From Phytohabitans sp036906915 (GTDB lineage: Bacteria; Actinomycetota; Actinomycetes; Mycobacteriales; Micromonosporaceae), in NCBI RefSeq assembly GCF_036906915.1, contig NZ_JBAKHX010000035.1, forward strand, positions 1 to 64,000: 64,000 bases of DNA, read 5' to 3'. Below the pieces are notes generated by a model. That model saw only the letters and a program-made list of their open reading frames with translations. It made no database searches and had not been told where the DNA came from. This document shows positions 28,271 to 36,475 of the stretch, piece by piece; position 1 is the first letter of the stretch, and every line of letters begins with the position of its first letter. A program made the translations under genes and the position numbers.

Positions 28271-29532
28271 CAGGTCACCAGGTACTCCGGGCTAGCCAGT
28301 CCGAGCGTCAACAGGTGACGCGGATCACGGACGTCCCGCAGCACCGCGTACGTCCGGTTGCTCCAGCCGTCGAGGCAGAGCAGGTATGCCACCGATTCGG
28401 GCGTCAACTTGTCGGTATTCGCCAGGGTTGCGAGCGTACCAGCGAGCCCCAGCCGTACCTGGGCCGCAGCGGACGTCAGCCAGACCGTGCCAGCCGCCCA
28501 GCCACCGACGCTCGGGGGAGCGAATGGCAGCTGACCCAGGCTCTTGAGGCCGTCGAGAATCACCGTCGCGGTCTCGTCGGGCAGCCCGCCGACCCGGATG
28601 CCGAGCTGTCGCATGGCGCCGACCAACCACTCCACGGGCTGCTTGACCAGCGCGCCCGCACCGGCGGCGAACGCCTCGTCTTCGAAGAGCGCGCGCAGCA
28701 TCGCGGCCGGCGCCGGAAACGCGGCCACCATGCGCTCGCTGGTGGCTTTCGGGATCGGCTCGGTCGACGACGCGTACCGATACCACAACCGCGCCGCGAT
28801 GAACTGCGGGCAGGACTCTCGCCGCAGCAGCAGGTCGACGAGGCCCCGGGTGTCGAAGGTGTCGGTGACGCCGAGAATCGTCTTCTGTCCGGCGTCGTGA
28901 TTCTTCGGCTCGAAGACGCATCGCTCCGAGCCGACGCTCACCCGCCAGCCGGTCAGCGCCCGGCCCGCCTCCTTCACGTCCTTCTCGCTGTACTGCCCGA
29001 TGCCGAGCATGAACAGCTCCATCAGCTCGCGGGCGAGGTTTTCGTTCGGAGACTCCTTGGTGTTGGCCTGACCGTCCAGCCAGTACACCAGCGCCGGGTC
29101 GACGGCCATGCGCCGCGCCATGTCGGCGAAGTCACGCGAATCCCGCAGCGTCTGGAGCTGCCGCAGCATGAGCTGCGGGCTGCGCACCTTGTCGATCGAG
29201 GTGGCCCAGTGCCCGTGCCAGAAGAAGAGCAGCTTCTCCAGGGCCTGGTGGCCCGCGACGGCCATGCGGTCGAGCCACCAGCGGGTGATCTGCCAGGTCT
29301 GGGCGTCGCGCTTCTGGTTGGCGGCGATCTTCTGCTTGTCGTTCTTCGGCTGGTTGGCGTACGAGTCGAGGCCGAGCCGCGGCACCGGTGCGGTGGTGGA
29401 CCCGATGTCGGGTCCTGGCGGCGAGAGCAGAGCCGACAGAGTCGTCGCGTAGCCCGCCTGCTTGGCGGCCGCCAGCTCCGCCGCCGTAGGACCGAACCCG
29501 GCCCGGCGCAGAAGCAGCGCGACGTCATTCAT
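28270..29532 (-). CDS. DUF1800 family protein
   Basis: A 420-residue protein of the DUF1800 family (LLLRRAGFGPTAAEL at the start, LFFWHGHWATS, NENLARELMELFMLGIG, YSEKDVKEAGRALTGW). DUF1800 and DUF1501 proteins are regularly encoded together; no activity is established. I start at ATG 29530-29532, which overlaps the stop of the Wzz-like gene; the in-frame extension to 29619 lies inside that gene. A clear signal peptide is not visible at this start, which is a point of doubt for export. Location in an exopolysaccharide locus is notable. Confidence 0.9.
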   Translation of the reverse strand: MNDVALLLRRAGFGPTAAELAAAKQAGYATTLSALLSPPGPDIGSTTAPVPRLGLDSYANQPKNDKQKIAANQKRDAQTWQITRWWLDRMAVAGHQALEKLLFFWHGHWATSIDKVRSPQLMLRQLQTLRDSRDFADMARRMAVDPALVYWLDGQANTKESPNENLARELMELFMLGIGQYSEKDVKEAGRALTGWRVSVGSERCVFEPKNHDAGQKTILGVTDTFDTRGLVDLLLRRESCPQFIAARLWYRYASSTEPIPKATSERMVAAFPAPAAMLRALFEDEAFAAGAGALVKQPVEWLVGAMRQLGIRVGGLPDETATVILDGLKSLGQLPFAPPSVGGWAAGTVWLTSAAAQVRLGLAGTLATLANTDKLTPESVAYLLCLDGWSNRTYAVLRDVRDPRHLLTLGLASPEYLVT

Positions 29533-30128
29533 GCAGGGAACATACCCTGGCGCAGGATCCCCAGCACGAGGCCGAAAGCGGCTCCGGCGAGCGCGCCCGC
29601 TCCGGCCTTGAGCCACCACAGTGATGGCTCCGGCGCATCCGGTACCGATGGCGCCTTCGTGACCGTGACCTCGGTGCTCACTGGCAGCGCCGGCACCGAC
29701 TTTTCGCGGGCTGCCACCTTGGCGAGTTCGGCGGCGATCGCGTCGGCGATGTCGGTCGCCCCTCGGGGCGTCGAGGCCGTGACAGTGATGTTGATCGCGT
29801 ATGTGTCGACCGGCGAGGAGGCCGTGACGCGTTCCGCGAGCTCGGCCGGCGAATACGGCAGCCTCAGCGACTTCACCACCGGCTCGGTGATTCGCGTGCT
29901 GGTCACCATCCGGTTATAGGTCTTCACTCGCCGTTGCATCAGCAGCCGCGTCTCCTTCGACGCGTCCGCGACCTCGGGCGTGTACTCGACCAGCAGGCTC
30001 GCTTCGGAGCGGTAGACCGGCTCCTTCTGGCACGCCAGGACGCCCAGTACAACGCCACCCAGCAGAGCAAAAAGCGCAATTAATAGCCAATTTGCTCGCA
30101 ATACACGGACATAGAGGGCGGTGTGCAT
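29529..30128 (-). CDS. Wzz-type chain-length determinant, no kinase domain
   Basis: A 199-residue polysaccharide co-polymerase-like protein. Transmembrane helices lie near residues 14-34 and 174-195, enclosing an external alpha/beta region. The sequence after the first helix (YRSEASLLVEY, RRVKTYNRMV, PVVKSLRLPYSPAELAERV) is typical of Wzz/YveK proteins. No Walker motifs or tyrosine tail follow, so it lacks the BY-kinase half. I start at ATG 30126-30128, as upstream codons in the same frame have no membrane or family features. It heads the minus-strand operon with DUF1800 and DUF1501 and diverges from the flippase gene. Confidence 0.88.
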   Translation of the reverse strand: MHTALYVRVLRANWLLIALFALLGGVVLGVLACQKEPVYRSEASLLVEYTPEVADASKETRLLMQRRVKTYNRMVTSTRITEPVVKSLRLPYSPAELAERVTASSPVDTYAINITVTASTPRGATDIADAIAAELAKVAAREKSVPALPVSTEVTVTKAPSVPDAPEPSLWWLKAGAGALAGAAFGLVLGILRQGMFPA

Positions 30129-30276
30129 TCGGCTCCACGGTGCTGCACGGCGTTCGCTCGGGAAGGTCGCGATGAGGGTAACGCGCCTGGCCTTGCGACG
30201 TTGCCGGACCGTCGGGTAGGAAGGTCCAGCGACCGAGGGCTGGGGGACCGGTGAATCGCAATCCGGGTAAACGGCG

Positions 30277-31473
30277 GTGCTGAACCTGCACCGGCGGCTC
30301 GTCACACCCGAACGCGTCTACCTCGCCGCACTGGGCTTCTCCGGCTGTGCGGCGCTGGTCTCGGTCGCCCTGCCCCCGGCGGAGCGCGGTGAGCTCGCCG
30401 CGTGCATCGCCAGCGCCACCCTCGGCGCGGCGGTCGGCGGCCTCTCGATCGACACGTTCCTGCTCTCGCGGCCCGCCGGCTGGGTGGTATCCCGTGGCGC
30501 GCGCTGGATCCCCGGCCTGCTGGCGGGCTGCCTGATCCTGTCCGCTGTCGCGGCCGCGCTGCTCACGGCGCTCGCCGGCGTTGGCAGCCCGCTCGTCGCC
30601 GTGGGCACGGCGTGCGCGCTGACCATCTTCAACGCGGCCGCGTCTCTCGCGCTGCGGCTCAAGCGGTTCCTGTTCGTGTACTCGATGCGGGCCGCGAGCG
30701 GCGCGGTGCTGGTCGGCGGGTACGCGCTGCTGTACGCGGGCGGGCGGCTCGACGGTGGAGCCTGGAGCACGGTGTGGTTCGGTGTGCAGGCGGGCGCGGC
30801 CACCGTGCTCGGCGCCGTCGTGCTGAGCTGGGCCTGGCGGATGCGGCCGATGCCCGCCGCGTCGGCCACCCGAGCCGAGTACCGCGCCGACATGACCGCG
30901 CTCGGCAAGCTCCACATCGGAGTATGCGCGCAGATGGTGACGTACCGGATCGACCAGATCCTGCTCGCCCGGTTCGCCGGCAGCGGCGCGCTCGGCGTCT
31001 ACGCCCTCGCCGTGGCGGCACTGGAATTCGCGCAGGCGGGCGCCGTCGTGCGGTCCCAGCGCATCCTCGCGCACCGGGGCGAGGACGCACCGCCGGAGCG
31101 CACCGCCACCGTGGCGCGGGCGGCGTTGCCGATCGCGGCGGCCGCCGTCGCCGGGCTCGCGGTGCTCGGGTGGCTGCGGCCCGAGTACGACGAGGCGTGG
31201 CTGCTCGGCCTGTGCCTGATACCCGGCACGCTGGCCGTGGCGACGGGCAAGACGTGGAGCGCCCTGCTGCTCAAGCGCGCCGGTGAGCAGGCCACCACGG
31301 CGGTCGCCCTGCTCACCATGGTGGTCGCCGCCGTGCTCTACGCGGTGCTGATCCCGTCGGCCGGCGCGTACGGCGCCGCGCTCGCCTCGACCGGCGCCTA
31401 CCTGGTGTACGCGTACCGCACCCGGGTGGGCCTGCGCCGCGCCCCTGACCTGCTAGCGAACCGGGCGGTGTAG
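30277..31473 (+). CDS. Wzx-type oligosaccharide flippase / polysaccharide biosynthesis membrane protein
   Basis: A 398-residue, almost wholly hydrophobic protein with about 11-12 helices. The helical pattern, the position between Wzz and glycosyltransferases, and the segment YRIDQILLARFAGSGALGVYALAVA match the MVF/Wzx family that flips lipid-linked repeat units. The start is GTG at 30277. The 148-nt divergent gap to the Wzz-like gene should hold promoters for both operons, although I cannot assign clear boxes. A glycosyltransferase follows 3 nt downstream. Confidence 0.88.
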   Translation: MLNLHRRLVTPERVYLAALGFSGCAALVSVALPPAERGELAACIASATLGAAVGGLSIDTFLLSRPAGWVVSRGARWIPGLLAGCLILSAVAAALLTALAGVGSPLVAVGTACALTIFNAAASLALRLKRFLFVYSMRAASGAVLVGGYALLYAGGRLDGGAWSTVWFGVQAGAATVLGAVVLSWAWRMRPMPAASATRAEYRADMTALGKLHIGVCAQMVTYRIDQILLARFAGSGALGVYALAVAALEFAQAGAVVRSQRILAHRGEDAPPERTATVARAALPIAAAAVAGLAVLGWLRPEYDEAWLLGLCLIPGTLAVATGKTWSALLLKRAGEQATTAVALLTMVVAAVLYAVLIPSAGAYGAALASTGAYLVYAYRTRVGLRRAPDLLANRAV

Positions 31474-31476
31474 CAA

Positions 31477-32328
31477 GTGGACGTGTCGGTCGTCGTGCTG
31501 ACGTGGGAGGACCACGAGCGCACCACCGCGTGCGTGCGGTCGATGCCCGCCGGCGCCGAGGTGATCGTCGTCGACAACGGCAGCGCTCCGGAGGTCGGCG
31601 CCGCGCTGCGTGCGCTGTGCGACGAGACAGGCGCGAAGTACGTGCGGGCCGACACCAACCTCGGATACGCCAAGGGCATGAACCTCGGCGTGCGGCACTG
31701 CACGCGGTCGACGGTGATCCTGTCGAACAACGACATCGTCGTGCACCCGGACGCCCTGTCGATTCTCGCCGGCGAGCTGGACGACCCCGCTGTGGGCGCC
31801 GCGTTTCCGCGCGTCCTGGACGTGTCGGGCGCCGACCAGACCGCCGCTGGCCGGTTCCTGACCGTACCCGCCGGGCTCGCCCACGCCACCGGGCTGAGCC
31901 TGCTCGCGCCGAGCCTTCGCATCGTGGCGACACCGGAGCGCGCCGACTGGCTCTCCGGCCCGTTCGTGGCGATCCGGCGGGAGACGCTCGACGCGATCGG
32001 CGGCGTCGACGAGTCGTCGTTCTTCTACTCCGAGGATCTGCGCCTGTGCTGGGCGGTCCGCAAGCTCGGCAAGCGCCTCGCGTACGTGCCGGAGGCGGTC
32101 GTCACCCACGAGGACGACGCGAGCGCCAAGCGCCGCTGGAGCTCCGAGGAGATCTCCCGGCGGCAGACCCGCGAGTTCATCCGGGCCAGCCGCGAGCTGG
32201 CCGGCTGGCGCGGCGAGATGGCGAGCGCCGCCTACGTCACGGGCGTGCTGTGGCGCGCGGCGATCGGGCGCAACGCCCTGCGCCGGGCCATCGCCAAGGG
32301 CGCCGTCGAGGGGATGCGGGCGCGATGA
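31477..32328 (+). CDS. Glycosyltransferase family 2
   Basis: A 283-residue cytoplasmic GT-A fold enzyme. VSVVVLTWEDHERT and VIVVDNGS give the nucleotide-sugar binding start, NNDIVVHPDAL is the DxD-like region, and a GGVDESSFFYSEDLRLCWAVRKLG segment carries the catalytic acidic ED pattern of rhamnosyl-transferase-like GT2 proteins. The start is GTG. It ends in an ATGA overlap with the next gene. The sugar transferred is not known. Confidence 0.92.
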   Translation: MDVSVVVLTWEDHERTTACVRSMPAGAEVIVVDNGSAPEVGAALRALCDETGAKYVRADTNLGYAKGMNLGVRHCTRSTVILSNNDIVVHPDALSILAGELDDPAVGAAFPRVLDVSGADQTAAGRFLTVPAGLAHATGLSLLAPSLRIVATPERADWLSGPFVAIRRETLDAIGGVDESSFFYSEDLRLCWAVRKLGKRLAYVPEAVVTHEDDASAKRRWSSEEISRRQTREFIRASRELAGWRGEMASAAYVTGVLWRAAIGRNALRRAIAKGAVEGMRAR

Positions 32329-33416
32329 AGGTCTTGTTCGTCTGTACCACGGGAGGATCGGGGCGCCGGCAACTCGGTGGCGCCGAGCGGTTCCTCGTTG
32401 AGATGCTGCCCGCGCTCGCGGCGCGCGGCGTCGACGTCGTCGCGGGTACCCCGGACGACGAGGTGGCCGCCGCGCTGCGCGAGTCGGGCGTGCCGTGGCT
32501 GCGGATGGGCGCGACGAGCCGGATCGACCTGAACTACGTGCGCGAGATCCGTCGGGTGGTCGCCGAGGTGCGGCCGAGCGTGGTCAGCGCACACCTGCTC
32601 TCCGCCGCGATGCACGCGCGGGCGGCACTGCGCGGCCCGCGGCGACGGCTGCCGCTCGTGGTGGCGCTGCACAACAGCCTGTGGCAGTACCGGGACACGG
32701 CCGCGTCGGCACGCGCCAAGGCGGCGGTACAGGTGAACATCACCCTCGACCTGCTGATGCGTCGCGTCCGTCCACACACGACGGTCGCTGTCTCCGCGTT
32801 CGAGGCGCGGGAACTGCGGGAGCGCGGCAACGTCGGCAACGTCCACGTGATACCCAACCCGCTGCCGGCGGTGTGGCCAGCGGCCGAGGTGCCCGACCAG
32901 CCGGTGTCCGGCCCGGTGCGGGTGGGCTTCCTGGGCCGGCTGGAGCGGGAAAAGGGCGCCGACCTGCTGGGCGACATCGCCGCGGCGCTGCCCGACGTGT
33001 CGTTCCTCGTCGCGGGCGGTGGGTCGATCCCAGCACCCGCGGCTCCGAATGTCACTGCGGTAGGCCGGGTCGACGCCGCCGAGTTCCTGCGCGGCATCGA
33101 CTGCCTGCTCGTACCGTCCCGTGTGGAGTCGTTCGGCCGCAGCGCGCTCGAAGCCATGTCGCTCGGCGTGCCTGTCGTGCACTCGGGTGCCGGTGGACTG
33201 GCCGAGATCACGCGGCACGGTGACGGCTGCCTGGCGTACGAGGCGGCCCTGTCACCGGCGGCCATGGCGGCGGCCATCCAGAAGGCGACCGGCAGCGGCG
33301 CATCCCCCATACAGCGGCGCTCGGTGGCGCGGTGGTATTCGCAGGAGTTCTCCTTTGCTCGATGTGCTGAAAGCTGGCTCGACCTCTACCGCGGAGTCGG
33401 TCATGACCCGGGCTGA
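32325..33416 (+). CDS. Glycosyltransferase family 4
   Basis: A 363-residue GT-B enzyme. The N-terminal Rossmann half has GGAERFLVEMLPALAARG, and the C-terminal half has VGFLGRLEREKGADLL and SRVESFGRSALEAMSLGVPVV, which includes the EX7E motif. ATG 32325 overlaps the stop of the previous gene. The end overlaps by 14 nt the start of the polymerase gene. It probably adds a sugar to the lipid-linked repeat unit. Confidence 0.93.
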   Translation: MKVLFVCTTGGSGRRQLGGAERFLVEMLPALAARGVDVVAGTPDDEVAAALRESGVPWLRMGATSRIDLNYVREIRRVVAEVRPSVVSAHLLSAAMHARAALRGPRRRLPLVVALHNSLWQYRDTAASARAKAAVQVNITLDLLMRRVRPHTTVAVSAFEARELRERGNVGNVHVIPNPLPAVWPAAEVPDQPVSGPVRVGFLGRLEREKGADLLGDIAAALPDVSFLVAGGGSIPAPAAPNVTAVGRVDAAEFLRGIDCLLVPSRVESFGRSALEAMSLGVPVVHSGAGGLAEITRHGDGCLAYEAALSPAAMAAAIQKATGSGASPIQRRSVARWYSQEFSFARCAESWLDLYRGVGHDPG

Positions 33417-34725
33417 GCGGTTCTGGCCAGCGGTCGCTCCCCTCACCGCGGCCGCGTTCCTGGCCCTGTGCACTGTGGACGTCGGCGCGGCGATGACGCT
33501 CGCCCTCGCGGCGGGGGCGGTCTTCGCGGCGCGAGCGCGGATGTGGGGCGTGGCCATGTGCGCGGCGGCGTGGACGGCGGTGTTCGTCGCTGTGTACGTG
33601 CTGCCCGGGCCGTACGACTCCTGGGCGGGCCGGGCGGCCGTCCCCGTACTGGGGCTGTACGTCGGCGCGTTTCTCATCGCGTGGGTGGTGGGCCGCCGGC
33701 TGGCGGCCCGTTCGACCGAGGAACGGCCCCTACTGGGCTGGCCCAGTGACCGGCGGGTCCTCGCCTACCTGGCACTGCTGCTCGCCGTCGGGGTGGTGGC
33801 CGCGTTCCTGCGCTTCCGTGGCGTGACCCCGCCACTGTTCGACGCCAACCCCGACGCCGCCAGGCAGGTGCTGCGCGAGCGCGCCAACATCTTCGTCGGC
33901 CTGCTCTCCGAGGCGTGGACGCTCGGCATGGCGATCTCGCTGCTGCGCGCCCTGACCACGCGCGGCCCGCGACTGTTGTTCTTCCTCGCGCTCGCGGCCG
34001 TGTTCACCTGCGGAGCCGCGCTCGGTGCCAGCAAGAACTCCGTGCTCGTGGGCGTCGTGCCGGCACTCGTCGCGGCCCTGTCCGTGCGCCGGAATCGACC
34101 GCGCGTGCTGCGGACGATCCCGAAGGCGCCGGTCGTCGCGGTGCTCCTGCTCGGTGTCGCGGCGGTCGGCACGGCGGTGTTTCTCGGCGGGCAGCGGACG
34201 CTGGCGGGCTCCGGCACGTTCGAGGACGAGTTCCGCAGCAAGTACGGCGACAACGTCGTCTCCAGCAGCGTCGGCTCGCTCGACCTGTCGCTCAGCTCGT
34301 CTGTGGAGACGTTCGGGCGGCTCTGGGCACAACGCTCCACGATGGACCCCGAGTACGGCGGGTACTCCCTGCTGTTTCTCGGCTCGCGCGTCGAGCCGAT
34401 CGTCGGAACGGTCGACCTGTACGGCGCCACGTCGCAGCTGAGCCTGCCGTACTACATGAACACGGCAACCTTCGCGGCGATCCCGGTGCTCGACTGGGGG
34501 CCGGTGGGTGCCGCCGCGTTCCTCGTCCTGCTCGGCCTCGGCGTCGGGTTCGCCGAGCGGCGGCTGGAGTTCTCCGCGAGCCCGGCGGCCCAACTCGGCC
34601 GCGCGTTTGTCGTGTACTTCGCGGTGTTCGGCGTGTACGAGCTGTACCCGTTCATCTATCCGACGTGGCTGAGCCTGATACCTGGGCTTTGGGTGCTGCA
34701 CCGGCTGGGGAGGGCGGCTACGTGA
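33403..34725 (+). CDS. Wzy-type oligosaccharide repeat-unit polymerase
   Basis: A 440-residue polytopic protein with about ten or more helices and a larger external loop after mid-protein (about residues 265-345). This layout is typical of O-antigen/EPS polymerases, which share little sequence. ATG 33403 has GGAG seven bases upstream and overlaps the preceding gene by 14 nt. The stop overlaps the next GTG by 4 nt. Assignment rests on topology plus context; an O-antigen ligase-like role is the alternative. Confidence 0.78.
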   Translation: MTRAERFWPAVAPLTAAAFLALCTVDVGAAMTLALAAGAVFAARARMWGVAMCAAAWTAVFVAVYVLPGPYDSWAGRAAVPVLGLYVGAFLIAWVVGRRLAARSTEERPLLGWPSDRRVLAYLALLLAVGVVAAFLRFRGVTPPLFDANPDAARQVLRERANIFVGLLSEAWTLGMAISLLRALTTRGPRLLFFLALAAVFTCGAALGASKNSVLVGVVPALVAALSVRRNRPRVLRTIPKAPVVAVLLLGVAAVGTAVFLGGQRTLAGSGTFEDEFRSKYGDNVVSSSVGSLDLSLSSSVETFGRLWAQRSTMDPEYGGYSLLFLGSRVEPIVGTVDLYGATSQLSLPYYMNTATFAAIPVLDWGPVGAAAFLVLLGLGVGFAERRLEFSASPAAQLGRAFVVYFAVFGVYELYPFIYPTWLSLIPGLWVLHRLGRAAT

Positions 34726-35636
34726 TCGAGTTGGCTATCGTCACGGTGCTGTACCGGTCGAGCGAGATGCTCGCCGAGACGCTGCCGACCTGGGTCCGCG
34801 CCGCCGAGGGGCTGCCGGTGCGGTTCGTCTTCGCCGACAACGGGCCCGCGGACGGCTGCGACAAGGTCGTCGCGGACTGCCTCGACGAGAGTGCTTACGC
34901 CTACCTGCCCGACGCCTCGAACCCGGGTTTCGCCGCCGCCTGCAACCGAGCGGTCGACGTCGTGGAGGCCAGCCACGTGCTGTTGCTGAACCCAGACGTG
35001 TGGCTGCCCGACGGCTCGCTGGACCGGATCCTGTCCGCCATCCGCGAGGCGCCGGACGCGCCGATCGCGGTCGGCCTGGCGATGCACGGAAACAAGTACG
35101 CCGGCATCGACGTGCACCCGATATCGCTCTTCATCGACCGGCTCGCGGCGGCGAACCGGGGCCCGCTCGGACCTTCGGGTGGCGCCGCGGTGTTCCCCGT
35201 CGAGTTGTACCGGCGGTTCGACGGGCTCTTCGCCCACCTCTTCGCCTGGGGCGAGGACGCCGACCTGGCCTACCGCCTGTACGCCGCCGGTGTTCGCACC
35301 CGGGTGCTGCCCTTGGCGCTGCCGCATCACGGCGGCCACAGCGTCGGCGCCGACCCGGCCCTGCTGGGCTTCCGAGCCTTCCTGCTCGCCCGCAACCGCC
35401 TCCTCGTGGCGGCGCGGACGTTCTCGGGCCCGCTGACCGTCTTCGCCGTACCGCTCATAGCGCTCGCACATCTCGCGCTGGCCCTGCGGCGGGCCCGCCA
35501 AGGGCTGCTGCGGCCGTTCCTGCGCGGCGTGGGCCGAGGGCTGCTGGAGGCGCCGCGCGCCCGCCGGCAGTGGCGCGGCGCACGGTTCGGCATCCGTACC
35601 CTCGCCGGCTACCTACGCACCAGGAGCGCGCGATGA
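34722..35636 (+). CDS. Glycosyltransferase family 2
   Basis: A 304-residue GT2 enzyme. VTVLYRSSEMLAETLPTW and NPGFAAACNRAVD are typical of the rhamnosyltransferase-like subgroup, LLLNPDVWLPDG holds the DxD-equivalent, and FAWGEDADLAYRLYAAG the acidic catalytic segment. Two hydrophobic stretches near the C-terminus (FSGPLTVFAVPLIALAHLAL) suggest membrane association. The start is GTG, overlapping the polymerase stop. It is coupled by ATGA to the next GT2 gene. Confidence 0.92.
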   Translation: MIELAIVTVLYRSSEMLAETLPTWVRAAEGLPVRFVFADNGPADGCDKVVADCLDESAYAYLPDASNPGFAAACNRAVDVVEASHVLLLNPDVWLPDGSLDRILSAIREAPDAPIAVGLAMHGNKYAGIDVHPISLFIDRLAAANRGPLGPSGGAAVFPVELYRRFDGLFAHLFAWGEDADLAYRLYAAGVRTRVLPLALPHHGGHSVGADPALLGFRAFLLARNRLLVAARTFSGPLTVFAVPLIALAHLALALRRARQGLLRPFLRGVGRGLLEAPRARRQWRGARFGIRTLAGYLRTRSAR

Positions 35637-36475
35637 CCCAGCCACGGTGGAGCGTCGTCACGGTCACGTACAACTCCGCGGACACGCTGCGGCGGTGCTG
35701 GGGCGACCCGAGCAAGCCGTACGACTGGATCGTCGTCGACAACGCCTCTGTGGACGGTTCCGCCGAGGCCGCCGAGGAACTCGGGGCGCGGGTCATCCGG
35801 CTGCCCGAAAATGTCGGCTTCTCCAAGGCCAACAACGCCGGCCTGCGGGAGTCCACAAGCGACTACGTGCTCTTCGCCAACCCCGACCTGCGGGTGCGCC
35901 CGGACGGGATGGGCCCGCTGGCGGCCCACCTCGACCTGCACGGCGGGCTGGTCGCACCGCAACTGCTCTCGTCGACCGGTGCCGTACAGCCGAACGGTCG
36001 CGGCTTCCCGTACGCCACCGCCAAGCTCGGCAACCGCAAGATGTGGCCCCTGTCGAAACTGCACGCCGGATACCGGCTGACCGCCGCACCGGGCGAGGCA
36101 GTCTGGGTGGCCTGGGTGATGGGCGCGGCCGTGGCGGCGCGGCGGGCCGACTTCCTGGCGATCGGCGGCTGGAACGAGCGGTTCTTCCTCTACTACGAGG
36201 ACCACGAGGTGGGGCTGCGCGCCTGGCGTCACGGCCAGCCGGTGGCGGTGCTCGGCGACGTCCGGTGGACCCACGACTGGGCGCGCGCGACCAACTCGCT
36301 GCGCTGGTCGAGGGCGCACACGCTGGAGGTCAGGGCGGCGCGTACGTTCTTCGGCATGTTCCCGGAGTTCCTGGTGGGGTTGCCGCCCGCGCGGCGCCGG
36401 CACGCGCTCGCGGCGCGGCTCGTCGGCACGCCGGTCACCGCGACCCCGGTGACCGCCACCGGAGCCCACAGATGA
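35633..36475 (+). CDS. Glycosyltransferase family 2
   Basis: A 280-residue GT2 enzyme related in pattern to the previous one. It has VVTVTYNSADTLRRCW, WIVVDNASVDGS, NVGFSKANNAGL, LFANPDLRV (DxD-like) and FFLYYEDHEVGLRAWRHG. Overlapping 4-nt junctions on both sides place it in the middle of one translationally coupled operon. The C-terminus ends in a short VTATPVTAT duplication. Confidence 0.92.
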   Translation: MTQPRWSVVTVTYNSADTLRRCWGDPSKPYDWIVVDNASVDGSAEAAEELGARVIRLPENVGFSKANNAGLRESTSDYVLFANPDLRVRPDGMGPLAAHLDLHGGLVAPQLLSSTGAVQPNGRGFPYATAKLGNRKMWPLSKLHAGYRLTAAPGEAVWVAWVMGAAVAARRADFLAIGGWNERFFLYYEDHEVGLRAWRHGQPVAVLGDVRWTHDWARATNSLRWSRAHTLEVRAARTFFGMFPEFLVGLPPARRRHALAARLVGTPVTATPVTATGAHR

